Positions 1-8,898 of a stretch of DNA of 64,000 nt are shown here, one piece after another. This stretch comes from Tundrisphaera sp051175315 (lineage in GTDB: Bacteria > Planctomycetota > Planctomycetia > Isosphaerales > Isosphaeraceae). The notes under the pieces were generated by a model, which ran no database searches, had not been told where the DNA came from, and saw only the letters and a program-made list of their open reading frames with translations. Both the position numbers and the translations under genes were made by a program. How positions within the stretch are numbered: position 1 is the first letter of the stretch; each line of letters opens with the position of its first letter. The DNA lies in NCBI RefSeq assembly GCF_051175315.1, contig NZ_CP195100.1, positions 3,534,001 through 3,598,000 of the forward strand, read 5' to 3'.

Positions 1-530
1 GGGCCGTTGCGCTGCCACTTCTTGGTGGTCCGGCGGATCCAGCGGGCGGCGCGGTGGGGGAACCAGCGCTGGATCCAGTAGAACAGCCCGCAGGCGATCT
101 CGGTGAGCCACGGATTGTGGGTGATGATCCGGTCGAACTGGTCGCCGTGGAGGATCAGGAGGCGGATCCGCCCATCCTCATAGATCCTCTCGTCGAGGAT
201 GTTGACCCCGACGATGTGGCCGATGATGTCGGCCGGGCCGTCGTGATTGCCGCGGATCCATGTCAGTCGGAAGTCGGGCCGGTCGGAGTTCTTGCGGATG
301 ATCTTGAGGCAGGCGAAGTGCCGCTTCTTGAGCCGCTTGAAGTTGAGGTCGTCGAAGATGTCGCCGTTGATGACCAGCTCGCGGGAGTTGGCGACGGCCC
401 AGTTGAGGAAGCATTCGAGCAGACGGCCCTGGACCATCTCGCTGCCCAGGTGGATGTCGCTGATGATCAGGCAGTCGTAGGGGGACGGCGGGGCGATCTC
501 GGCGGGCGTGGAGGCGAAGGTGGCGGCCAT
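1..530 (-). CDS. Metallophosphoesterase, LpxH-like (3' part lies outside the window)
   Basis: Calcineurin-like phosphoesterase. The visible 176 residues hold the four metal-binding blocks in order: SDIHLG (24-29), NGDIFD (55-60), GNHD (94-97) and HGD (128-130). The spacing and the 'GNHDGP' context resemble UDP-2,3-diacylglucosamine diphosphatase-like enzymes (lipid A precursor hydrolysis at the inner membrane face), but the substrate cannot be told from the sequence. A hydrophobic, aromatic stretch follows HGD, suggesting membrane association. It lies 59 bp downstream of the Lhr-type helicase stop on the same strand, so co-transcription is possible. The ATG at 528-530 is chosen because it directly precedes the conserved fold. 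The C-terminus is missing only because the window ends. Confidence 0.85.
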   Translation of the reverse strand, partial: MAATFASTPAEIAPPSPYDCLIISDIHLGSEMVQGRLLECFLNWAVANSRELVINGDIFDDLNFKRLKKRHFACLKIIRKNSDRPDFRLTWIRGNHDGPADIIGHIVGVNILDERIYEDGRIRLLILHGDQFDRIITHNPWLTEIACGLFYWIQRWFPHRAARWIRRTTKKWQRNG

Positions 531-589
531 GCTCGGGTCTCGAAGGGGACGAGGCTCGATCCTTGGGACGGACAGTCGACCACGATCGG

Positions 590-3500
590 TCACGACCAGC
601 CGGCATAGAACGCCATGCCGGGAAAGTCGCGGACGAAGCCGACCTCGGCCAGCCAGGGGGCGGCGGGGCTGGCCAGGGTCGCCGCCGTATTATAAGCCTC
701 GACCTTCAGGACGCGACGGGCCGGCCCCGCCAGGCTCGGGAGCAGGCCGCAGGCCGCCTTCAACTCCTCTTCGGAGGCCGAGGCCAGCCCGGTCAGCCGC
801 TTGCCGTTCGCCTCGACGATCAGCACCGGCCGGCCCGCGATCTGGATGAGGAAGTTTGCCGGGTTGCGGCTCAGCCGGGCCGTCCCGCCTTCGAGCAGGG
901 GGACGTCGAACGGGGCCCCCGCCCCATAGAGATTGGCCGGGTCGAGCGTGCCCAGGAGCATCGGGCCGCGATCCTGGTCGAGCCGGGAGGCGCAGCGGGC
1001 CAGGCCCTCCACGGCCTCGACGGTCGCGTACTGGACGCCCGACAGCCCCTCGACGAAGAAGCCCCGGCGCAATTCGCCCCGCATCTCGGCCCGGTCGAGC
1101 CAGGGGGCCAGCTCGCGCCAGGGCGGGGCCCACGGCTCCATCGCCGTCGTCTCGCGGGCCAGGACCCCGTAGCGACCCAGGAGGATCGCCGCCCAGGCCA
1201 GGTAGGCCGCCTCGGAGTTCGCCTCCGGCGTGGGGGGGATCAGCGACCATCGCCCTTCGGGCCGACCGGCCGCCGGCCGTCTCAGGTTGGGCCGGGGCCG
1301 GCCCAGCCGATTGGTCCGCTCGGGTGCGGACGCTGCGGGAGTCGCCGCGGGCACCCCCCTCGCCCCCGGGCGGAGCGGGTCGAACCGATCATTGGTCGCC
1401 AGACCCCGGAGCATCAGCGCATCCAGGGCTGATCGTGCCGCCGCCGGACCCAGGCCGGTCTCGCGGGCGACGTCCACGGCGAAGCTGGCCCCGCGCCGCT
1501 CCAGATGGTCCAGGACGGTCGCCTCGGGCGGGGTCGGTCCGGCGGCCTCGGGGTCGGGGGCAGGCCACGGGCCGAGGAAGTCGCGGGGGACGAGCGCCAC
1601 CCGGGGCTCGCCCCGGCCGTCGGCCTCGGCCCGCCAGGTCCATCCGCCCGAGGCCAGCGCCTCGTCGAGCCAGGACGGGCGGAAGTCCTTGACCCGCCGG
1701 GGCAGCAGGTCCGCTTCCCAGAGATCGGCGGGGGCGGCGAAGCCCTGCAACTCCTCCAGCACCAGGGGCACGGCCGCCATCCCCTCGCGGCGCACGTCCG
1801 GGTGGACGAGCTGGCGGCGGGCGACGAAGTCGGCGAACGCCTCGGGCGAGACCGCGACGCTTTCCTTGCGGCGGATCGCGATCGACAGGCGGCGGACTTC
1901 TTCGAGGTTCTGCCGGTCGGCCCAGCGCGGGCCGTCCGATCCCTCTTCGGGGTCGAGGCGGACCAGTCCCCCCTCGTCGGCGAACCGCTCCAGGAGGTCG
2001 GTGGCCGTGGCCGGGCCCATCGGGTAACGCGCGGTCAGGTCGCCGAGCCCGACCAGGGCCCGCGACCGGAGATACCGCCGGACGATCGCCTCGACCGCCG
2101 CGTCGGCCTCGGGGGGCGGCTCCGGTTGGGTTCGTTTTTTCCCCTTCGGCCTCGGGGAAAGCTGGTCAAAGGCGGTGGCGTAAAGCGAGCCATCCTCGTC
2201 GCCGATCCAGCGATCCGGCTCGGCGGCCCCCGCAACCATGATCCGCAGGGCGCGGCCCTGCCGCTCCAACTCGGCCAAAAAGCCGGCCATCGGGCCCACG
2301 ACCTCGCTCGGTTCGAGGTCGCCGAGACGGCGGAGGGCCTCGGCCATCTCGTCGGCGTTTCGCGGGGGATGGCCCATACCCCGGAGCCGGGCCTCGACCC
2401 GGCCGATCGCGGCGGGCTCCAGCAGGGCGTCGAGCAGCGCCGTGTCCACCGGCTCGGCCCCATCGACCGCGCGAGACTGGGTTTTCTTGGGCTCGTCCCA
2501 CTCGTAGAGGAAGTGCGAGGTGAACCGGAAGATCAGGTCCGAGGCGAACGGGGACGGGTTCTCCCCCTCGCGGATGATGACCCGGATCTGGCCGGCCTCG
2601 ACATCGTTCAGGAAGGCCCGGAGTCGCGGCAGGTCCAGGTCATCGTCGAGGCATTCGCGGTAAGTCTCGACGACGATCGGGAAGTCGGGCATCTTGCGGA
2701 CGACTTGCAGCAGATCTTTGGCGCGGAGCCTCTGGAGCCAGAGAGGAGTCCGCTTCGCGGGATCGGGCCGGGGCATCAGCAGGGCCCGCCCGGCATTCTG
2801 GCGGAACCGGAGGCCGAACAGGGCGCTATCGCCGAGTTCCTGGCGGATCAGGGTCTCGGCCACCGGCGCGGTCAGGCCGGCGAAAAGGTCGGTGGGCAGC
2901 GTATCGGTGCGCGGCAAGCGGATCAGCAGGCCATCGTCGCCGTGGAGGCAGGCGACAGCGATCCCCAGCCGTTGCCGGAGTCGGCCCTGGATCGCTAGCT
3001 TCAGGGCGAGGTGGAGCTTGCCGCCGTGGGGCGACAGGAGGGCGAGCCCGACCTCGCCGGCCGGGTCGCGGAACGTCTCGATCACCACCGTCCGGTCGTC
3101 GGGGACCGCCCCGGCCACCCGGACCTGCCGGGCCACATGGTCGCGGACCACCGCCGCGGCGTTGGCGTCCAGCCGGCAGGTCTCGTGCAGCCAGGCGGGC
3201 AGGGACGGGTCATCGCTTCGTTCGGCGACCTCGCGGCACAGCTCGCCGACGCGTGCCCCCAACTCGGCGGTCCGGGGCGAACTCTCGCCGCGCCAGAAGG
3301 GCATCATCGCCGCCTGACCCTCGGCGCGGGATACGACGACCTTGTGGGCCTCGATCGCATCGATCCGCCAGGTGGCCGTCCCCAGGACGAACGTCTCGCC
3401 GATGCGCCTTTCCAGGACGAACTCCTCGTCGAGTTCGCCGAGCCTCGGGCCGTTCTCGCCGAGGAATAGCGGGTACTGGCCGGTGTCCGGGATCGTGCCA

Positions 3501-5041
3501 CCCCCCATCAACGCCATGCGGGCGGTGCCGGGAAGGGGGTGGAGCCGGTTCCGGACCCGGTCCCAGCTGATCCGGGGCTGGAGGTCGCGGAATGTGGCCA
3601 CGGGGAACCGGCCCGAAACCATCTTGAGGACGCCTTCGAACGCCTCCGGGTGGAGGTCGCGGTACGGGTAGGCGGAGCGGATCAGGTCGAACAGGGCCGG
3701 CACGTCCCAGGGTTCGAGGGCCACGCAGGCGACCACCTGCTGGGCCAGGACATCGAGGCAGTTCGTGGGGACGCGGAGGGTTTCCACCTCCCCGGCCAGC
3801 ATCGACCGGGCCAGCGCCGCGGACTCGAACAGGTCGGCCGAAGTCTTCGCGATCAGGCGTCCCTTGCTCACCCGACCGACGATATGCCCCGCACGCCCAA
3901 CCCGTTGCAGGCCCCGGGCCACCCCGCCCGGCGAGCCGACCTGGCAGACCAGGTCGACCGCTCCCATGTCGATGCCCAGCTCCAGGGACGCCGTGGCCAC
4001 GACGCTCGCCAGCTCCCCCTTCTTCAACGACTCCTCGGTCGCCCGCCGTTCGTCCAGGCTCAGACTTCCGTGATGCGAGCGGGCGACGACGATCGCCGGC
4101 TCACCTCCATCGGTTTCGGACTCGGGCGAGGCGAGTTCGTTGAGGTGCGCCGTCAGGCGCTCGACGATCCGACGGTTATTGGCGAACACGATCGTCGAGC
4201 GATGGTCGCGGATCAGGTCGAGGAGTCGCCGTTCGATGGCCGGCCAGATCGACCCTTCGACCCTCGGGCCGCCGCGGTCGAACGGGGCGATCACTTCGAG
4301 GTCCAGATTTTTTCTGCGGCCCGCATCGATGATCGAGACGGGTCGCGGTTCGAACGTTCCCGGGTGCTCGTCGGATTTGCGTAAACCGCCTAGAAAGCGT
4401 GCGACTTCTTCCAGAGGTCGTTGGGTGGCCGAGAGCCCAACACGAACGAGCGGATGCCGGGGAATCACCTCCAAGCGCTCCAACAGGAGCGACAGGAAGA
4501 CCCCACGCTTGTTGGGGCAGAGGGCGTGGATCTCGTCGATGATGACGTGCGACAGCCCGGAGAAGATCGCTCGTGCCTTGCTCGTGAGCATGAGGTGCAG
4601 CGATTCGGGCGTCGTGATCAGGATGTCGGGCGGATGTCGCAGGATCCGTTGCCGCTCGTTCGCCGGGGTGTCCCCGGTCCGGATCGCCAGGGTGAGGGGC
4701 CGGAGCGGGGTCCCGACCCGTTCGGCGGTGGCCAGGATGGCGTCGAGCGGATCTCGGAGGTTTCGATAAACGTCGTTATTGAGGGCCTTCAGCGGCGAGA
4801 TGTAGAGGATCCGGACGCCGGGTTGGGCGCGCGGCACTCGCCACAGATGATCCAGGCAGGCCAGGAATGCGGCGAAGGTCTTACCCGACCCGGTCGGTGC
4901 GAACAGGAGCGTATTCTGCCCGGCCGCGATGGCCGGCCATCCGAGACGCTGCGGAGGGGTCGGATCGCCGTAAGTTTCTCGAAACCAGGAGGATACCGCC
5001 GGAAGCAGGACGTTCAGGCCGTCGGATTCATGGGGATTCAA
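590..5041 (-). CDS. lhr: Lhr-type ATP-dependent helicase (Large helicase-related protein)
   Basis: Superfamily 2 3'-5' helicase of the Lhr family, implicated in DNA repair. At 1483 residues it has the length of full bacterial Lhr proteins (helicase core plus large C-terminal domain), not the shorter Lhr-Core. Visible motifs: Walker A APTGSGKT (48-55), DEIH (169-172), motif III 'LSAT', and motif VI 'QRVGRAGH'. The long C-terminal part contains winged-helix-like and Lhr-CTD-like sequence and ends in an aromatic tail. No ATG fits the reading frame; translation appears to start at a TTG (5039-5041) with a GAGGGA stretch upstream, and a plausible promoter lies about 45-70 bp upstream. Downstream is a metallophosphoesterase. 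Confidence 0.93.
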   Translation of the reverse strand: MNPHESDGLNVLLPAVSSWFRETYGDPTPPQRLGWPAIAAGQNTLLFAPTGSGKTFAAFLACLDHLWRVPRAQPGVRILYISPLKALNNDVYRNLRDPLDAILATAERVGTPLRPLTLAIRTGDTPANERQRILRHPPDILITTPESLHLMLTSKARAIFSGLSHVIIDEIHALCPNKRGVFLSLLLERLEVIPRHPLVRVGLSATQRPLEEVARFLGGLRKSDEHPGTFEPRPVSIIDAGRRKNLDLEVIAPFDRGGPRVEGSIWPAIERRLLDLIRDHRSTIVFANNRRIVERLTAHLNELASPESETDGGEPAIVVARSHHGSLSLDERRATEESLKKGELASVVATASLELGIDMGAVDLVCQVGSPGGVARGLQRVGRAGHIVGRVSKGRLIAKTSADLFESAALARSMLAGEVETLRVPTNCLDVLAQQVVACVALEPWDVPALFDLIRSAYPYRDLHPEAFEGVLKMVSGRFPVATFRDLQPRISWDRVRNRLHPLPGTARMALMGGGTIPDTGQYPLFLGENGPRLGELDEEFVLERRIGETFVLGTATWRIDAIEAHKVVVSRAEGQAAMMPFWRGESSPRTAELGARVGELCREVAERSDDPSLPAWLHETCRLDANAAAVVRDHVARQVRVAGAVPDDRTVVIETFRDPAGEVGLALLSPHGGKLHLALKLAIQGRLRQRLGIAVACLHGDDGLLIRLPRTDTLPTDLFAGLTAPVAETLIRQELGDSALFGLRFRQNAGRALLMPRPDPAKRTPLWLQRLRAKDLLQVVRKMPDFPIVVETYRECLDDDLDLPRLRAFLNDVEAGQIRVIIREGENPSPFASDLIFRFTSHFLYEWDEPKKTQSRAVDGAEPVDTALLDALLEPAAIGRVEARLRGMGHPPRNADEMAEALRRLGDLEPSEVVGPMAGFLAELERQGRALRIMVAGAAEPDRWIGDEDGSLYATAFDQLSPRPKGKKRTQPEPPPEADAAVEAIVRRYLRSRALVGLGDLTARYPMGPATATDLLERFADEGGLVRLDPEEGSDGPRWADRQNLEEVRRLSIAIRRKESVAVSPEAFADFVARRQLVHPDVRREGMAAVPLVLEELQGFAAPADLWEADLLPRRVKDFRPSWLDEALASGGWTWRAEADGRGEPRVALVPRDFLGPWPAPDPEAAGPTPPEATVLDHLERRGASFAVDVARETGLGPAAARSALDALMLRGLATNDRFDPLRPGARGVPAATPAASAPERTNRLGRPRPNLRRPAAGRPEGRWSLIPPTPEANSEAAYLAWAAILLGRYGVLARETTAMEPWAPPWRELAPWLDRAEMRGELRRGFFVEGLSGVQYATVEAVEGLARCASRLDQDRGPMLLGTLDPANLYGAGAPFDVPLLEGGTARLSRNPANFLIQIAGRPVLIVEANGKRLTGLASASEEELKAACGLLPSLAGPARRVLKVEAYNTAATLASPAAPWLAEVGFVRDFPGMAFYAGWS

Positions 5042-5085
5042 AAGGAAGCCGTCCCTCGGTCGCCGTCATGCGAAGGCACGATCCC

Positions 5086-5114
5086 TTTTTACCGTCGAAA
5101 TGTAAGAAGCTCAA
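5086..5114 (-). promoter_or_regulatory. Candidate sigma70-type promoter of the Lhr gene
   Basis: On the minus strand TTGAGC (5109-5114) and TAAAAA (5086-5091) are separated by exactly 17 bp, each matching 4 of 6 consensus bases. Predicted transcription would begin near 5079, about 38 nt before the TTG start, which supports that unusual start. Judged by eye only. Confidence 0.4.
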
Positions 5115-5176
5115 GGTCGCCTGAACAAAAGTGAGCGGACAAGGGGCAAGGCGGGGAGAGGATTTGCGGCGGCAAG

Positions 5177-5392
5177 TCAGGCCCGAGCGGACCGGGCGCG
5201 GGAAAGCTCCTGATCGATCATCTGCCTCAGGACCTGGCCGACCGTCTGTTCCCGATCGCGGGCCAGGCTCAACAAGGCGGCCGCGCGATGGGCGGGCAGC
5301 AACAATTCCAGCTCGACGACCCCGTGCATCGGGCCTTCACCGGTCTTCGTGGGATGCTCGCCCATCAGGGCGGCGATCGATTGGGTCGGCAT
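5177..5392 (-). CDS. Small helix-rich protein, possible ribbon-helix-helix type
   Basis: 71-residue protein not assigned to a named family. The ATG at 5390-5392 is preceded by AGGAAGA at proper spacing, so the longer in-frame extension upstream is rejected. The segment from about residue 27 ('VELELLLPAHRAAALLSLA') begins with a short beta-like stretch followed by two predicted helices containing 'TVGQVLRQMIDQEL', the general pattern of ribbon-helix-helix DNA-binding proteins. It lies 74 bp downstream of the Ser/Thr kinase on the same strand and could be in its operon. Function is inferred from shape only; an anti-sigma-like or structural role is equally possible. Confidence 0.65.
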   Translation of the reverse strand: MPTQSIAALMGEHPTKTGEGPMHGVVELELLLPAHRAAALLSLARDREQTVGQVLRQMIDQELSRARSARA

Positions 5393-5466
5393 GGGTCTTC
5401 CTGATCGGCGGGCGGTTCCATGGATCTCACGGTGCGAGGGATATGCACGTCGCGGACCAAAGTTGT

Positions 5467-6837
5467 TCACCGGAGCCACTGGGCCGCGGCGATGCCGATC
5501 ACCGCCAGGGCCCCCACGATCAAGGCGATCGCGATGAAGCGGATCAGCCACCGCATCTCGTCGGGTTGGTGACTGGGCCGATTCATCTGGGGCGGGAGGA
5601 TCACCGCCGGCCGGGGCCGGGTCGGGCGACGTCGATAGGGGGCCGGGGCCGCCTCGGCCGAACCGTAGTCGCGGAGCGAGGTGCCGGGCCCCTCCGAGGC
5701 GGAATCGGCCAGGCCCCGGAGATCCTCGTCGTCGATCTCCGGGGCCGGGAGGCGGAACGCCCTTGCGGCATCGGCCTCGGCCCCGAGGATCGCATGCACC
5801 AGCGCCGGATCGGCCCAGCGGGCGAGGTCGACCCGAAGCTCGGCGCAGGTCTGATAGCGGTCCTCGGGCTGTTTGGCCATCAGCTTGCGGACGATCGCGG
5901 CGAACGCGGCGGGCACGCCCCGCGCCACCTGCTCCAGGGGGTCGGGCTCGTCCATCTTCTGCTTGAAGATCTTGTTGACCACGTCTCCCCCTTCGAAGGG
6001 GGGACGCCCGGCCAGGCTGAAATAGATGGTGCAGCCCAGGCTGTAGAGGTCGCTCCGGCGGTCGGCCGAGGCCGCGTTGCCGAGCTGTTCCGGGCTGGCG
6101 TAGTCCAGGGTCCCGATCACCACGTGCTCGCGGGTCAGGGGGCGGTCTTCGTCCTCGGCGCGGGCGAGGCCGAGGTCGAGGATGCGGGCGTCCCCCTCGG
6201 GCGTCACCATCAGGTTGGAAGGCTTGATGTCGCGGTGGATCAGGCCGGCCTCGTGGGCCGCCTCCAGCCCGTCGATCACCTTGAGGAAGAACCGGGCGGC
6301 ATCGGGCACCCGCAGGGGGCCGCCGTGCTTCTGCTTCACGAGCTGATACAGGCTCTCCCCGGGCACATATTCCAGGATCATGAAGTGGACGTTGCCGTCC
6401 TGCCCGACGTCGATCGTCCGGGCCAGGTTGGGGTGGGTGGCCCGGCGGGACAGGGTCATCTCGCGTCGGAAGCGGAGCAGGGCCTGGCCCCCATCCCGGG
6501 CCCGGCCCGGGGGGAGGACCTTGATCGCCACCCGCTGCCCGTCGTCCTTGTGGGCGGCCAGGTAGACCTTGCCCATCCCGCCTTCGCCCAGGGCCCGGAG
6601 GATCCGGTAGTCCCCGAGGAAGAAGCCACGCGTCGCCCCGGCCAGGATCTTGCGGGCCTGGTAGCTGGTCAGTGCCCCCTGCTGGATCAGGACGCGGGCC
6701 AGGCGGACCGCCGCGTCGGAGGCCGGCTCGGGGGGTAGCCCGTCGCGCGCGAGTTCGACATCGGCGCGGGGGACCAGCCCGCTCCGGATGACGTTGGCGA
6801 CGAATTCGTCGAGGCGAGCCATGCCTTCGAACCCCAT
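5467..6837 (-). CDS. Membrane-anchored Ser/Thr protein kinase (PknB-type)
   Basis: Hanks-type kinase of 456 residues that transfers phosphate from ATP to Ser/Thr of partner proteins. An N-terminal region of about 75 residues, common in planctomycete kinases, precedes the kinase domain (78-340). Visible: glycine loop GEGGMG (84-89), catalytic lysine K106 in 'VAIKVL', HRD (200-202) with 'KPSN', the metal motif as DLG (220-222) in place of DFG, and SPEQ (248-251) in place of APE. The C-terminus has a Pro/Arg-rich linker and one transmembrane helix (about 430-452), placing the kinase domain in the cytoplasm. It lies 43 bp downstream of a PP2C phosphatase, forming a reversible phosphorylation module. 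A later start at residue 6 is possible. Confidence 0.95.
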   Translation of the reverse strand: MGFEGMARLDEFVANVIRSGLVPRADVELARDGLPPEPASDAAVRLARVLIQQGALTSYQARKILAGATRGFFLGDYRILRALGEGGMGKVYLAAHKDDGQRVAIKVLPPGRARDGGQALLRFRREMTLSRRATHPNLARTIDVGQDGNVHFMILEYVPGESLYQLVKQKHGGPLRVPDAARFFLKVIDGLEAAHEAGLIHRDIKPSNLMVTPEGDARILDLGLARAEDEDRPLTREHVVIGTLDYASPEQLGNAASADRRSDLYSLGCTIYFSLAGRPPFEGGDVVNKIFKQKMDEPDPLEQVARGVPAAFAAIVRKLMAKQPEDRYQTCAELRVDLARWADPALVHAILGAEADAARAFRLPAPEIDDEDLRGLADSASEGPGTSLRDYGSAEAAPAPYRRRPTRPRPAVILPPQMNRPSHQPDEMRWLIRFIAIALIVGALAVIGIAAAQWLR

Positions 6838-6880
6838 CAGGCCGGAGGCGCCGTCGGGCCTTGCCGCGGATCGTCGCGGC

Positions 6881-7876
6881 TCAGACCGCGTGGATCACCA
6901 GGCAAGTGACATTATCCTTGGAATGGCTGTCGAGCGCCAGCTGCATCAGGGTCCGGGCGGCCACCTGCGGGTCGTCCGTGGTGGACAGGACTTCCTCCAG
7001 CCGCTCGTCGGGGACGACCCCCGTGAGCCCATCGGAGGCCAGGAGGAAGCGATCGCCGGGCTCGACCTTGGCGGAATGGACGTCCTCGGGGCCTCCCCGC
7101 GCATCCTTGCTCCCGAGGTACAGATAAAGAACGTGGCTGAACTTGTGGTTCGTCATCTCCTCGGGCGAGATCGTCCCGGCGTCCAGCAACGCCTGGGCCA
7201 GCGAATGGTCCTTGGTGAGCTGTTCGAGCCGACCTTGCCGGACCCGGTAGGCCCGCGAGTCGCCGATCCCCGCGATGTAGACGCGGTCGTCGTGGAACAG
7301 GGCCAGGACGACCGTCGTCCCCATGTTGTTGAACTCGGTCTGCACGACCGACAGGCCGAGGATCTCGTGGTTGGCCGCGGCCACCGACTCGCGGATCGCC
7401 TTGCGGATCGAGCGATCGTCGGCCCCGATCGGCACCAGCCGGCGCGACAGCTCTTTGGGCAGGATGTCGACGGCCATCTGGCTGGCCTTCTCGCCGGCGA
7501 GCTGGCCGCCCATCCCGTCGGCCACCACGAAGAGCGACGACGACTTGGAAGGCGCGGGCAATTCCAGACCGTCATCGCGATGGCCGGTCCCGCCGCTCGA
7601 CGACCGGCCCGGTGGGGCGGGAAGGTAGAAATTATCCTCGTTGTGCTCGCGGTAGTTCCCGACCGTCGAGACCACGCCGACCCGCAGGCGGGCGAACCCC
7701 GGCGTCCCTCCGAGCAAAGGCAACTCGTCGACGGTCGAGGGCACGACCTCCGCGTCCCGGGTGGCGTACGGGTCGGCGGCCGGCTCGGCCCCCGGAGACG
7801 TACGGGCGGAGGCGGGCGAGGCCGGCGGGCCGCCCCACAGTCTGCGCCAGAAATCCCGCAAGCTAGGAGGTGCCAC
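6881..7876 (-). CDS. PP2C-family Ser/Thr protein phosphatase
   Basis: Metal-dependent protein phosphatase of 331 residues. Motifs in order: 'NED' (79-81), DGMGG (120-124), 'GDSRAYR', 'DHSLAQ', 'ASDGLTG', and the final DN (321-322) that binds metal. These are the features of bacterial Stp/PstP-like enzymes that oppose PknB kinases. An N-terminal low-complexity Pro/Ala-rich stretch of about 55 residues and an extra Gly/Ser/Pro-rich loop (about 87-112) between the first two metal motifs are unusual. The start is a GTG with AGAGG about 9 nt upstream. It directly precedes the kinase gene, so the two are very probably co-expressed and act on common targets. Confidence 0.94.
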   Translation of the reverse strand: MAPPSLRDFWRRLWGGPPASPASARTSPGAEPAADPYATRDAEVVPSTVDELPLLGGTPGFARLRVGVVSTVGNYREHNEDNFYLPAPPGRSSSGGTGHRDDGLELPAPSKSSSLFVVADGMGGQLAGEKASQMAVDILPKELSRRLVPIGADDRSIRKAIRESVAAANHEILGLSVVQTEFNNMGTTVVLALFHDDRVYIAGIGDSRAYRVRQGRLEQLTKDHSLAQALLDAGTISPEEMTNHKFSHVLYLYLGSKDARGGPEDVHSAKVEPGDRFLLASDGLTGVVPDERLEEVLSTTDDPQVAARTLMQLALDSHSKDNVTCLVIHAV

Positions 7877-7944
7877 CGCTTCCGCCTCTCAGAAAACGTC
7901 GGCCGCTCGGGGCCCCGGGGAGGCCCCGAGATGCCACCGGCCGA

Positions 7945-8691
7945 TCAGGGTAGCGCGGCGCCCGGGCAGGCCCAGCGCATGAGATCATCGACCCCGATCG
8001 AGCGATACGTCAGGAACAATTCCCCCGCCTCGAAGCCCGCCGTCAGGCCGTGATACCGATTCATCGTCTCGATTGCCGCAAAAATCCCCGCCTTTTTCGC
8101 GGGAAATTGGGTCGCATAGCACCGCACCGCTTCGATCTTGGCCGCCAGGGTGTCGCCGATGTTCACGATCACCGTCCCCGCCGACTCGTGAACATCCATC
8201 GAATGCAATGCGATCATATAGCTGAGCTGGGTGGTGACGGTATGGACGGGCAGTCCGTCGAAGTGCTCGTCCCACTTGGTCAGCCGGCTGTAGAAGACCG
8301 CGGCGTCGGTGATCAGCATCGCCTGGTAATGATCCGGCGAGGCCCCGACCGTCTTCCCCCCGAACCCCATGACGAGCTTGGGCTTGTGCTTGCGGAAGAC
8401 CTTGGCCAGCGCCACCCGGGCCTCGAAGCAGTCGAAGAGCCGGCGGTTGGGCAGGTTGAGGTTGATGCGGGCGTGGATGCCCAGGGCCTCCGCCGCCCGC
8501 CGGGCCTCCTCCATCCGGACGTCCGGCCCGGCCGACAGGGGCGTCGGCTCGCCGTCGGTCAAGTCGACGATGCCGACCCGATAGCCCTGGCGAGCCAGGC
8601 GGGCCAGCGTCCCCCCGCAAGCGATCTCGACGTCATCGGGGTGGGCCCCGACGGCGATCACATCCAGCTCGAACTCGCCCGACTCGAGCAT
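7945..8691 (-). CDS. PIG-L/LmbE-family deacetylase, BshB1-like
   Basis: Zinc-dependent N-acetylglucosaminyl deacetylase fold. AHPDDVE (16-22) is the first metal motif; the second conserved block reads 'SPDHYQA' where most relatives have HPDH. The C-terminal 'GFEAGELF' and length (248 residues) resemble BshB1, which deacetylates GlcNAc-malate in bacillithiol synthesis, but no other bsh gene is in the window, so the substrate is unproven. An in-frame GTG lies 13 codons upstream, but the ATG at 8689-8691 has a strong GGAGAGG site 6 nt before it and is preferred. A TATACT -10-like element lies about 42 nt upstream. Confidence 0.88.
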   Translation of the reverse strand: MLESGEFELDVIAVGAHPDDVEIACGGTLARLARQGYRVGIVDLTDGEPTPLSAGPDVRMEEARRAAEALGIHARINLNLPNRRLFDCFEARVALAKVFRKHKPKLVMGFGGKTVGASPDHYQAMLITDAAVFYSRLTKWDEHFDGLPVHTVTTQLSYMIALHSMDVHESAGTVIVNIGDTLAAKIEAVRCYATQFPAKKAGIFAAIETMNRYHGLTAGFEAGELFLTYRSIGVDDLMRWACPGAALP

Positions 8692-8732
8692 GCCAACCTC
8701 TCCATGCCACACGATCTCGATTCGCTCCACTT

Positions 8733-8738
8733 AGTATA
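8733..8738 (-). promoter_or_regulatory. -10-like element upstream of the PIG-L deacetylase
   Basis: TATACT on the minus strand (5 of 6 consensus) lies 41 bp upstream of the chosen ATG. A convincing -35 box at 16-18 bp spacing was not found (TGTCGG at 17 bp), so this is weak. The same AT-rich patch reads TATAAT on the plus strand, but no plus-strand gene follows. Confidence 0.3.
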
Positions 8739-8881
8739 ATGCGATCCGGGCGGATCCGACAGGGCGAGCCCCCGATCGCCACGCGTTTCCCCATGACCGC
8801 GACCGGGTTATGGTCGGGATCGGGGGGGAAGGGGGTCGCCGGACTCACCGGCCCGGGCGTCGCGGGCGGGGGCGGGCCGCA

Positions 8882-8898
8882 ATCCCCATCGCGGGGAT
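8882..8898 (-). terminator. Short hairpin at the end of the CbiE/CbiT gene
   Basis: Six-base arms (ATCCCC/GGGGAT) with a 5-nt loop overlap the stop codon of the corrinoid methyltransferase gene. There is no T-run behind it, so it may only stabilise the transcript end. Confidence 0.25.

Noticed and set aside
1505..2998. 497-codon plus-strand open frame opposite the Lhr gene
   Set aside because: It mirrors Lhr codon periodicity, has no recognisable domain and no ribosome site.
8735..8740. Perfect TATAAT on the plus strand
   Set aside because: No plus-strand gene follows; the same bases fit a minus-strand -10 (TATACT) for the deacetylase.
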